Shown piece after piece: positions 6,846-13,613 of a DNA stretch of 15,521 nucleotides (its first letter is position 1; each line of letters starts with the position of its first letter). Below the pieces are notes generated by a model. It ran no database searches and was not told the origin of the DNA. It saw only the letters and a program-made list of their open reading frames with translations. The DNA is from Klebsiella pneumoniae (GTDB lineage Bacteria; Pseudomonadota; Gammaproteobacteria; Ga0077536), in the NCBI GenBank assembly GCA_945873015.1, contig CAMCBY010000035.1, positions 1 to 15,521 on the forward strand, written 5' to 3'. The translations under genes were made by a program, and so were the position numbers.

Positions 6846-7202
6846 ATGGATATCATTTATCTGCAACATCTGACGGTCGACACCGTCATCGGCGTTTGGG
6901 AATGGGAACGTCGCATCCGCCAGACCTTGATCCTCGATCTTGAGCTCGGGCTCGACACCCGCCAGGCGGGTGAGACTGACTGTCTGCAATACACCGTCGA
7001 TTACAAGGCCGTTACTGACCGCGTGCGCGACTTCGCACGTGACAGTCAGTTCAAACTCATCGAGGCACTGGCGGAAAACATCACGCGCATTCTGCTGGCG
7101 GAGTTCCCGGTGCATTGGGTGCGTCTGAAGATCAACAAACAAGGTGTGGTGCGCCATGTGCGCGATGTGTGCGTGATCATTGAACGCGGCAGTCGCTCAT
7201 GA
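6846..7202 (+). CDS. folB: Dihydroneopterin aldolase FolB
   Basis: FolB converts 7,8-dihydroneopterin to 6-hydroxymethyl-dihydropterin and glycolaldehyde in folate synthesis; many members also epimerise to dihydromonapterin. The 118-residue protein starts MDIIYLQHL, closely matching E. coli FolB (MDIVFIEQL). The pterin-anchoring/catalytic glutamate is E21 in IGVWEWER and the catalytic lysine is K98 in LKINKQG, at the same positions as in E. coli; it ends VCVIIERG as in the family. The frame is open upstream, but ATG 6846 matches the family start. Its stop overlaps the next gene's start (ATGA, 7199-7202), so the two are probably co-translated. Confidence 0.96.
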   Translation: MDIIYLQHLTVDTVIGVWEWERRIRQTLILDLELGLDTRQAGETDCLQYTVDYKAVTDRVRDFARDSQFKLIEALAENITRILLAEFPVHWVRLKINKQGVVRHVRDVCVIIERGSRS

Positions 7203-7696
7203 ATACCGCCACCGCAATGCATAAGCGAGGCAAGCGCCCAGGCATGCGTATATCAATGGTTCGAACTTTGCTGGCGGCATTGCTGCTGACGGCGCTCGCG
7301 GGTTGCGGCTCGATGCCGCTCGGCAAGTCCGACCGCGGAATAGTGCTGGAAGCCGCGCTCAACAATTACCGCAAGCTCATCCGCTGGGGCTATTACGATG
7401 AAGCGGCCAAATATCTGCGCAGCAACGATGGTCAGCCTATAGCCGCCGATCTCAAGCGCGCTGCGCGTTATCGCGTGACCAGCTATTCGGTCAGCAATCA
7501 GTTGGTCGCAGACGACGGCAAGGAAGCGCGGGTGATTGCCGCAGTTGAATACTACGAACTCGATTCAGGCGTGATTCGCGTCCTGCACGACGCGCAGATG
7601 TGGTGGTACGACGCCGAGGGCAAACGCTGGTATCTGGCCTCACCACTGCCAAACTTCGGCGTCGACGACGAGGATCCGGCCCCGACCGCGCGCTAG
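7199..7696 (+). CDS. Predicted lipoprotein of unknown function, coupled to folB
   Basis: This 165-residue protein has an N-terminal lipoprotein signal: positive residues, the hydrophobic run LLAALLLTALAGC, and a lipobox with C36 as lipidation site. Residue +2 is Gly rather than Asp, which suggests outer-membrane sorting. The mature part is soluble, aromatic and charged (NNYRKLIRWGYYDEAAKYLR; MWWYDAEGKRWYLASPLPNF) and may be an alpha/beta domain. From memory, similar small proteins occur in other Gammaproteobacteria, but I know no function. ATG 7199 overlaps the folB stop; in-frame ATGs at 7217, 7244 and 7256 are alternatives, and 7244 would give a more usual 20-residue signal. It converges with the pteridine reductase gene with a 7-nt gap. 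Confidence 0.85.
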   Translation: MNTATAMHKRGKRPGMRISMVRTLLAALLLTALAGCGSMPLGKSDRGIVLEAALNNYRKLIRWGYYDEAAKYLRSNDGQPIAADLKRAARYRVTSYSVSNQLVADDGKEARVIAAVEYYELDSGVIRVLHDAQMWWYDAEGKRWYLASPLPNFGVDDEDPAPTAR

Positions 7697-7703
7697 CCGC
7701 GTG

Positions 7704-8453
7704 TCACAACACCAGGTTACGACCGCCATCGACATCGAGCACGTGGCCGGTTACGAACGGCGCGCGTGCCAGGTAGCAGACTGCCTGCGCGATGTCTTGC
7801 GGATCGCCGCGCCGCGCCAGGGGTGTACCGGCGAGGGTCGCGGCCTGCAGCTCGGCATCTTCGCTGTCTGCCCACAATATTGGCCCGGGCGCGACCGCGT
7901 TTACGCGCACGTCCGGCGCGAGTTCCAGGGCAAGTCCGCGCGTCACTGCCACCAGGCCCGCTTTGGAAGCACAGTAGACGCTGTAGTCCGCGCGCGGCCG
8001 TTCGCTATGAATATCTGTGATGTTGACGATGGCGCCGCGGTGGACGCGCAACAGCGGCGCGGCATGCACACTCAAGAAATAAGGTGCGCGCAGATTGATG
8101 GCTTGAATGCGCTCCCATGCCGCGACATCTACCCTGGCCAAGGGCGTACGATCAAACACTGACGCGTTGTTGACCAGCAGATCGAGTCTCTTATGGCGGG
8201 AAGCGACGGCCGCCACGATTGCGGCGCCGGCCTCGGCCTGGGACAAATCCTGGCACACCGTGCTGGCTGATGCCGCCCGCGCACCGTTCAACTCGGCCGC
8301 CAGCGCCTGCGCTTCATCACCCGAGGTGTGGTGATGGATGACGATGTCATAGCCGAGGCGATGCAGGGCGCGCGCGGTACAGGCGCCGAGGCGTTTGGCA
8401 GCACCGGTGATGAGTGCGACCGGCGCGTCGTTGGCAGTTGTGGTACTCGTCAT
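7704..8453 (-). CDS. Pteridine reductase-type short-chain dehydrogenase (FolM-like)
   Basis: This is an NAD(P)H-dependent SDR of 249 residues. The N-terminal cofactor motif is TGAAKRLG (16-23), which with its lysine-arginine is typical of pteridine reductases, then NNAS (95-98) and the catalytic YCASK (Y160, K164). The usual catalytic serine is replaced by D147 in NITDIHSERP, giving Asp-Tyr-Lys with the same 13-residue spacing as in Leishmania PTR1 and related FolM proteins. Likely role: reduction of dihydropterin or dihydrofolate (dihydromonapterin reductase or alternative DHFR). It ends VTGHVLDVDGG as SDRs do. I chose ATG 8453; a longer frame to 8519 would overlap the divergent methyltransferase start and adds residues without SDR similarity. 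Proximity to folB supports a pterin role. Confidence 0.9.
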   Translation of the reverse strand: MTSTTTANDAPVALITGAAKRLGACTARALHRLGYDIVIHHHTSGDEAQALAAELNGARAASASTVCQDLSQAEAGAAIVAAVASRHKRLDLLVNNASVFDRTPLARVDVAAWERIQAINLRAPYFLSVHAAPLLRVHRGAIVNITDIHSERPRADYSVYCASKAGLVAVTRGLALELAPDVRVNAVAPGPILWADSEDAELQAATLAGTPLARRGDPQDIAQAVCYLARAPFVTGHVLDVDGGRNLVL

Positions 8454-8508
8454 CGGTTCGTGAAAATCATGTGGGAAAGTTGGCCGCGCGACGATGCCGG
8501 CACGAGAT

Positions 8509-9675
8509 ATGACTGACAATTCAAGCTTACTGGAATCCGATCACGCGGCGCTAGAAAGATCGCGCGAACTCACCGCGCGCATTCGCGCCGCCATCGTCGA
8601 TGCGGGCGGCTCGTTCGGCTTCGACGCCTACATGCGGATGGCGCTGTACGAACCGGGTCTCGGTTATTACGCCGGTGCTGGGCCGATTTTCGGACGCGCC
8701 GGCGATTTTGTGACGGCGCCCGAGGCGGGCGGACTGTTTGCCGCGTGTCTCGCCAGGCAATGCCTGGAGGTACTGCAGGCCGGCGATGGCATCGTCGAAT
8801 ATGGTGCCGGCAGCGGCCGCCTGGCCTGCGACCTGTTGCGCCTGCTGCATGATGCCGGGCGCGCACCCGAGTCCTACTGCATTGTGGAACCAAGCGCGAG
8901 TCTGACTGCGCGCCAGCGGGCGGCGGCGGAGCATTTGCCGGCGGCCTTGCGCACTCGTTTGCGCTGGTGCACTGAACATCCCGACGCCGGGTTCAGCGGC
9001 GTGGTGATAGCCAACGAAGTGCTGGACGCGATGCCGGTGGTGCGGTGTGTGGTCGAGGGCGGACGCTGGCGTGAGCTTATGGTCAGTCTCGATAGCGAAG
9101 GTTTCGTGTGGAGCACGCGCTCCTACGATGGCGAAGACCTGCTGCCGGCGTGGGCAGCGACGCTACCCGACGGCTATCTCAGCGAGGCGAATCCGGCGCT
9201 CGGTGAGTGGCTGGCGACGTTGCGCACACGTCTCGTGCGTGGTGTGGTGCTGCTCGCCGACTATGGTTATCCGCGCCACGAATACCTGCATCCGTCGCGC
9301 GCCAGCGGCACGCTGAAATGCCATTACCGGCAACAGGTACATGACGACCCGTTTTTATTCCCCGGACTGCAGGACATTACCGCCTCGGTCGACTTTACCG
9401 CCGTTGCCGAACACGCGTTCGCCGCCGGTTTCGACGTGTTGGGCTATACCACCCAGGCGCATTTCCTGCTCGATTGCGGGCTCGACGAAGTGCTGGCCCG
9501 CGCCGACGGTGACGAGACCGCTCGTTACCGCCTCGCCCAGGAAGCGAAGTTGCTGTTGCTGCCGGGCAGCATGGGCCAGACTTTCAAGTTCATGGCGCTT
9601 GGGGTGGGTGAGGTGCCGTCGCTGCGTGGTTTTCGTCACGACGAGCGTCATCGCCTGGACGGATTCGTGCCATGA
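8509..9675 (+). CDS. SAM-dependent methyltransferase of the MidA/NDUFAF7 family (COG1565)
   Basis: The protein is the bacterial relative of mitochondrial NDUFAF7, which dimethylates an arginine of complex I subunit NDUFS2; the bacterial substrate is not established. In the 388-residue chain the family signatures are YMRMALYEPGLGYYAG (about 41-56), GDFVTAPEAGGLF, the SAM-binding motif I IVEYGAGSGRLACDLL (about 95-110), VVIANEVLDAMPV, LLADYGYPRHEY, GTLKCHYRQQVHDDP, PGLQDITASVDFTAVAE, and LLLPGSMGQTFKFMALG near the C-terminus. ATG 8509 has a weak GAG upstream; an in-frame ATG at 8494 would add five residues. It is divergent from the pteridine reductase (55-nt gap) and followed after 92 nt by msrA. 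Confidence 0.93.
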   Translation: MTDNSSLLESDHAALERSRELTARIRAAIVDAGGSFGFDAYMRMALYEPGLGYYAGAGPIFGRAGDFVTAPEAGGLFAACLARQCLEVLQAGDGIVEYGAGSGRLACDLLRLLHDAGRAPESYCIVEPSASLTARQRAAAEHLPAALRTRLRWCTEHPDAGFSGVVIANEVLDAMPVVRCVVEGGRWRELMVSLDSEGFVWSTRSYDGEDLLPAWAATLPDGYLSEANPALGEWLATLRTRLVRGVVLLADYGYPRHEYLHPSRASGTLKCHYRQQVHDDPFLFPGLQDITASVDFTAVAEHAFAAGFDVLGYTTQAHFLLDCGLDEVLARADGDETARYRLAQEAKLLLLPGSMGQTFKFMALGVGEVPSLRGFRHDERHRLDGFVP

Positions 9676-9767
9676 TTCGAGGCGCTGCGGCATGCGCGGG
9701 TGTGGGTGCAACTTCACTTGCTGGCGCGAGTCGTAACCAGTCCACGGCCTAGCAGGGGAACGCACAT

Positions 9768-10421
9768 ATGCTGCCCACATCCGCTTTACGTTTGAGCTTA
9801 TGTCTGGCGCTGGCTCTGAGCGCGCTCAGTCAGGTCGCTGCCGAGGAGGCCGCGCCGGCAGGACCGGCGGCAGATGTCGGTGAACCGGCGATGCTCGAGA
9901 CCGCGACGTTCGCCGGCGGCTGCTTCTGGTGCATGGAGGGTCCGTTCGACGTCCTGGACGGGGTGGTCTCGACGACCTCCGGCTACACCGGCGGGGCCGT
10001 GCCCGACCCTGACTACGAACAGGTCTCCGCGGGTGGCACCGGCCATGCCGAATCGGTGCAGGTAACCTATGACCCGCAGCGGGTCAGCTACGAGAAACTG
10101 CTCGACGTGTTCTGGCACAACATCGATCCGACAGTCATCAATCAGCAGTTCTGCGACCACGGCAGCCAATACCGCACTGCTATCTTCTATCACAACGATG
10201 CTCAGAAGCAGGCCGCCGAGGCATCCGTCACCGCACTCGCGCAGAACAAACCATTCACGGCCCCGGTCAAGACCGAACTGAACAAGGCTGCGACGTTCTA
10301 CCCGGCCGAGGACTATCACCAGGACTATTACAAGAAAAACCCGGTGCGTTATAAGTTTTACCGATACAACTGTGGTCGCGACCAGCGACTCACGGAATTG
10401 TGGGGCAGTGCTGGACATTGA
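9768..10421 (+). CDS. msrA: Peptide-methionine (S)-S-oxide reductase MsrA, exported form
   Basis: MsrA reduces the S-epimer of methionine sulfoxide in proteins or free form. The 217-residue protein has the catalytic motif GGCFWC with nucleophile C52, then SGYTGGAVPDPDYEQVSAGGTGHAESVQV, the DPTVINQQFCDHGSQYRT segment typical of the family, and YPAEDYHQDYYKKNP. A cysteine in the tail (YNCGRDQRL) is the likely resolving residue. Unlike cytosolic MsrA it begins with a Sec-type signal peptide (LRLSLCLALALSALSQVAA, probable cleavage after AA near residue 25), so it should act in the periplasm. ATG 9768 has an excellent Shine-Dalgarno (AGGGGA, 9754-9759, 8-nt spacing). It is probably a stand-alone or weakly linked gene; no msrB is seen. 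Confidence 0.96.
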   Translation: MLPTSALRLSLCLALALSALSQVAAEEAAPAGPAADVGEPAMLETATFAGGCFWCMEGPFDVLDGVVSTTSGYTGGAVPDPDYEQVSAGGTGHAESVQVTYDPQRVSYEKLLDVFWHNIDPTVINQQFCDHGSQYRTAIFYHNDAQKQAAEASVTALAQNKPFTAPVKTELNKAATFYPAEDYHQDYYKKNPVRYKFYRYNCGRDQRLTELWGSAGH

Positions 10422-10456
10422 GGCGCTGGAGCGCATCTGTTTGAAGTGATAACTTG

Positions 10457-10479
10457 AGTGGCGCGGTGCTCGCGCCGCT
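10457..10479 (+). terminator. Strong hairpin between msrA and the cyclase/FHA gene
   Basis: AGTGGCGCG (10457-10465) pairs with CGCGCCGCT (10471-10479) over 9 bp with one G-T wobble and a 5-nt loop. It starts 36 nt after the msrA stop. No U-run follows, so it may be a 3'-end stabiliser or inefficient terminator, or lie in the leader of the next gene. Confidence 0.4.
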
Positions 10480-10523
10480 ACAGACTTCATGGGTCTCAGG
10501 GAAGTGCAGCAGATTCAAGCACC

Positions 10524-11426
10524 ATGAGCGGCAACGCGCAGTCCATCGGGCAGGTCATCATGTCGGCCGATATCGCCGGCAGCACCGCGCTGTATGAACA
10601 GGTGGGCGACGTTGCGGCGCAAGCCCTCGTCGCCGATTGCCTGAAGACCCTCAAATCACTCTGTGCTGATCATCACGGCCGCGTGCTCGCCGAAGTCGGC
10701 GACCAGATAGTCGGCCTGTTCGACGACGCCACCGAAGCGGCCGCCGCCGCATCTGAGATGCATGCCGAGATGCACGAGCGCAGCGGCCAGGAGAGCGGGC
10801 CGCGCATTCGTATGCGTATCGGCTTGCACTTCGGACCGATAGTCAGCGATGCGGCTGCACTGGCGGGCGAGACCGCCAAGGTCGCGCACTGGGTCGGCAA
10901 CCATGCCAAACCCGAACAGACCCTCGCAACCAAGGCCACGATTGACCGCTTGCCGCGCATGTATCGCGCGGTGTCGCGTTACGTTGATGACGAAACCTGG
11001 AATTTCGTTTCCCTCGAACACGTCGAACTGTACGAAATCATCTGGGATGTCGAATCGATCACGGCCTACAACGGCGAAGCGCCGAGCCGCGAGAATCAGA
11101 ACTACAGCGCGGTTGAATTCAGCTACGGTGCGCACAGCGTACAGGTCAACGCGTCGCACCCGGTGATATCCATCGGGCGTGGCGACAAGAACGATCTGGT
11201 TGTGAGCAAGGATCTGGTTTCGCGTCAGCACCTGTCAGCGCAGTTCAGCCGTGGTCGCTGCACCATCAGCGACAACAGCACCAATGGTTCCTGCGTCGTG
11301 ACGTCGGATGGGCGACGCATGGAGTTCAAACGAGAATCCCTGCGCCTGACCGGCGAAGGGCGGATCATTCCCGGCAAACCCGGCCCGGACGAACTCGAAT
11401 ACGCGATCAGATTTCGCTGTCTGTAA
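10524..11426 (+). CDS. Class III nucleotide cyclase-homology domain fused to an FHA domain, probably not a canonical cyclase
   Basis: The 300-residue protein has a class III adenylate/guanylate cyclase-like domain (about 8-145) and a C-terminal FHA domain (about 196-285). Both metal aspartates are kept: D16 (MSADIAGSTALYEQ) and D60 (EVGDQIVGLF), as is RIRMRIGLHFGPI. However, the purine-specifying Lys is A56, and the transition-state Asn and Arg of the usual GxxVNxAARL helix are K119 and W123 (GETAKVAHWV). Classical cyclase activity is thus doubtful; it may bind nucleotide or act as a scaffold. The FHA domain looks intact (SIGRGDKND, SRQHL, DNSTNGS) and should bind phosphothreonine. There is no membrane segment. 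ATG 10524 is chosen because an upstream GTG (10458) lies in a hairpin. The gene overlaps the 3' end of cca by 20 bp. Confidence 0.85.
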   Translation: MSGNAQSIGQVIMSADIAGSTALYEQVGDVAAQALVADCLKTLKSLCADHHGRVLAEVGDQIVGLFDDATEAAAAASEMHAEMHERSGQESGPRIRMRIGLHFGPIVSDAAALAGETAKVAHWVGNHAKPEQTLATKATIDRLPRMYRAVSRYVDDETWNFVSLEHVELYEIIWDVESITAYNGEAPSRENQNYSAVEFSYGAHSVQVNASHPVISIGRGDKNDLVVSKDLVSRQHLSAQFSRGRCTISDNSTNGSCVVTSDGRRMEFKRESLRLTGEGRIIPGKPGPDELEYAIRFRCL

Positions 11427-12615
11427 GCGCTTCGATGCGTGCCTGTTCCAGCGCGGAGGCCAAGGCCGGCCCTTTGATGCCTCGCGCCAGCAAGGGCTGT
11501 GGTGACACCGCGGCAACCACTTTCAGCGCTGCGCGCAAGCGCGCGGCCTGCGGGTAATCATTGTCCTGCATGCCGAGGCGGCCGGTGGCGTCGATACGGC
11601 AGGCTTCCAGCAGTTGTTCAAAGCGCGCCGGCCGTCGCAGCGCATCGGCTTCGGCCAACAGACGCACAACAGTTGAGCTTTTCAGTTCCTGCGCGCGATG
11701 CACGCGCGTATGCAGGCGCGCCACCAGCACCGCCAGCTCGCGGTGCTCACGTGGCACGCGCAGCCGCGCGCACAGCGCCTCGACCAAGGTCGCGCCACGT
11801 TCTTCGTGACCATGATGAGAGGGCAGGATGTCGGCGGGCGTGGTGCCTTTGCCGAGGTCGTGAGTCAACACTGCAAAGCGCACCACTTCTTCTGCGCCGC
11901 TCCGCTCTGCCTGCTGGAGGGCCAGCATCACGTGGACGCCGGTATCGATTTCCGGGTGATAGCGGGGCGGTTGCGGCACGCCGAAAAGGCATTCGATTTC
12001 GGGCAGCAACGCGGCCAGTGCGCCGCATTCGCGCAGCACTTCGAAAAAATTTTCGGGGTGAGGTTCAGCTAACGCGCGTCGTAATTCCTGCCATACCCGC
12101 TCCGGGGCGAGTGTCGCCAGTTCGCCGCTCACACTGATTTCGCGCATGAGAGCCCGGGTTTCATCGGCAATCGCAAAACCGAATCGTGCCGCAAAGCGCG
12201 CCGCGCGCAGCACCCTTAACGGGTCTTCGACGAACGCGGCGGTGACATGGCGCAGTAGGCCTGCAGCGAGATCGCGCTGCCCGCCGTAGGGGTCGACGAT
12301 CACACCGTCGTCGCCCATCGCCATGGCATTGATGGTGAAGTCGCGGCGCGCGAGGTCTTCTTCCAGCGTGACGGCAGGCGTGGCGTCGGTGATGAAACCT
12401 TTATAGCCTTGGCCGCTTTTGCGCTCGGTGCGCGCCAGCGCATATTCCTCATGGCTATGAGGATGGAGGAAGACCGGAAAGTCGGCGCCGACCTGACGGT
12501 AACCGAGTGCCAGCAATTGATCGGCGCTGGCACCGACCACCACCCAGTCGCGGTCGCTCACTGCGCGACCGAGCAGGCTATCGCGCACTGCTCCTCCGAC
12601 CTGGTAAATCTGCAC
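11407..12615 (-). CDS. cca: Multifunctional CCA-adding tRNA nucleotidyltransferase with HD domain
   Basis: Cca adds or repairs the 3'-CCA of tRNAs without a template; the gammaproteobacterial form also carries phosphohydrolase activities in an HD domain. The 402-residue protein (E. coli 412) begins with IYQVGGAVRDSLLG and the class II nucleotidyltransferase metal site D21-R-D23, then FPVFLHPHSHEEYALARTER, RRDFTINAMA (the nucleotide-selecting motif region), DPLRVLRAARFAARF and LAPERVWQELRRAL. The C-terminal HD motif is H252-D253 (LTHDLGKGTTP) with HHGHE. The start is GTG at 12615 with GAGG 9 nt upstream overlapping the stop of the preceding gene, 11 nt away, so it is in one operon with the NDUFA9-like gene. 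Its 3' end overlaps the convergent cyclase/FHA gene. Confidence 0.98.
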   Translation of the reverse strand: MQIYQVGGAVRDSLLGRAVSDRDWVVVGASADQLLALGYRQVGADFPVFLHPHSHEEYALARTERKSGQGYKGFITDATPAVTLEEDLARRDFTINAMAMGDDGVIVDPYGGQRDLAAGLLRHVTAAFVEDPLRVLRAARFAARFGFAIADETRALMREISVSGELATLAPERVWQELRRALAEPHPENFFEVLRECGALAALLPEIECLFGVPQPPRYHPEIDTGVHVMLALQQAERSGAEEVVRFAVLTHDLGKGTTPADILPSHHGHEERGATLVEALCARLRVPREHRELAVLVARLHTRVHRAQELKSSTVVRLLAEADALRRPARFEQLLEACRIDATGRLGMQDNDYPQAARLRAALKVVAAVSPQPLLARGIKGPALASALEQARIEALTDSEI

Positions 12616-12626
12616 CAGCGCGCGCC

Positions 12627-13613
12627 TCAGTCCGTCGGCAGATCACGCGGCGTGCCGACCGCCTCTTCACGAAGGTGATCGTAGCGACCACGGATGGTGC
12701 GCGCCGACAGATAAGCCGGGGCGATTTCGTTCAGCGGCGTTGGCCGGATGCCGAGCGTGAGCAGCGCATTGCTGCCCGCGCAGATGGAGGGCACCGACAA
12801 AGAACGCAGATTGTCACGGGTCAGCGGTTTGCCCGGCAGCCACTCCATACACCACGCCAACAGCATGGCAGGCGCACCGCCGAGTGGCACGATGAGCGCC
12901 GAATGGCCGCTCAACTGCGCAACATAATCGACGATAGCGCGCAGGCTCATGACTTGCGGGCCGGCAATCTCATACACGCTGTGTGCACTGGCAGGCGGAT
13001 GTTTGATCAAGGACAGCAGCGCCGCCACCACATCGCCGACATACACCGGTTGCAGCAGTGCATCGGCGCCGGTCAGGGGCAGCACGGGTGCGAGGCGCAA
13101 CAGCGCGGCGAAGCGGTTGAGGAAGTCGTCGCCGCGCCCGAAAATCACCGACGGACGCACCACCGTGGTGTGCAATTGGCGACCGCTTTCACTGAGCAGG
13201 AGCTTTTCTGCTTCGCCCTTGCTGCGCAGATAGTAGCTGGGCGCGGTGCTAGCGGCTTGCAACGCGCTCATGTGCAGCAGGTGCGGCACGCGCGCCTGCT
13301 TGCAGGCTTTGATGAGATGCTGAACGGTATCGACGTGAGCACGGTGGAAATCGGCACCGTTGTCGCGGCGCTCGTTGAGAATGCCAATCAGGTTGACCGC
13401 TGCGCTGGTGCCGTGCAGCGCCTGGGCGACGCGCTCTTCATCAGCGAGATTGACCGCCACCACTTCGGTATCCGGTATCAACCACAGGCCGCGTGCATGT
13501 TCGCGATCGCGGGTAAAGACGCGCAGTGCGTAGCCCGCAGCGGACAGTTGATTGGCAAGCACGGTACCGACAAAGCCGCTACCGCCGAACAGCGCAACGA
13601 TGGGCTTGTTCAC
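12627..13613 (-). CDS. NDUFA9-like atypical short-chain dehydrogenase (NAD-dependent epimerase family)
   Basis: The 328-residue protein is an extended/atypical SDR with the Rossmann motif GGSGFVG (10-16), RDREHARGL, the AAVNLIGIL strand, HMSALQA with the active-site Ser region, and YYLRSK, giving a possible Y128-xxx-K132 pair; FGRGDDFLNRFA, QPVYVGDVVAAL and YEIAGPQVMSL follow the pattern of the complex I NDUFA9-related family in Proteobacteria. The bacterial function is not established; NAD(P)-dependent nucleotide-sugar or quinone-linked roles have been considered. The start is taken as GTG 13613, which overlaps the slt stop as GTGA (13613-13610); an in-frame TTG at 13622 is possible. It is followed by cca after 11 nt, so slt, this gene and cca form an operon. 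Confidence 0.88.
   Translation of the reverse strand: MNKPIVALFGGSGFVGTVLANQLSAAGYALRVFTRDREHARGLWLIPDTEVVAVNLADEERVAQALHGTSAAVNLIGILNERRDNGADFHRAHVDTVQHLIKACKQARVPHLLHMSALQAASTAPSYYLRSKGEAEKLLLSESGRQLHTTVVRPSVIFGRGDDFLNRFAALLRLAPVLPLTGADALLQPVYVGDVVAALLSLIKHPPASAHSVYEIAGPQVMSLRAIVDYVAQLSGHSALIVPLGGAPAMLLAWCMEWLPGKPLTRDNLRSLSVPSICAGSNALLTLGIRPTPLNEIAPAYLSARTIRGRYDHLREEAVGTPRDLPTD

Noticed and set aside
8454..8519. Longer pteridine reductase starting at 8519
   Set aside because: It would overlap the divergent methyltransferase start and add a segment outside the SDR fold; ATG 8453 gives a normal 249-residue SDR.
10458..10523. GTG at 10458 as the start of the cyclase/FHA gene
   Set aside because: It lies inside the stem of a strong hairpin, has no ribosome binding site, and the extra 22 residues do not resemble the domain; ATG 10524 directly precedes the cyclase domain.
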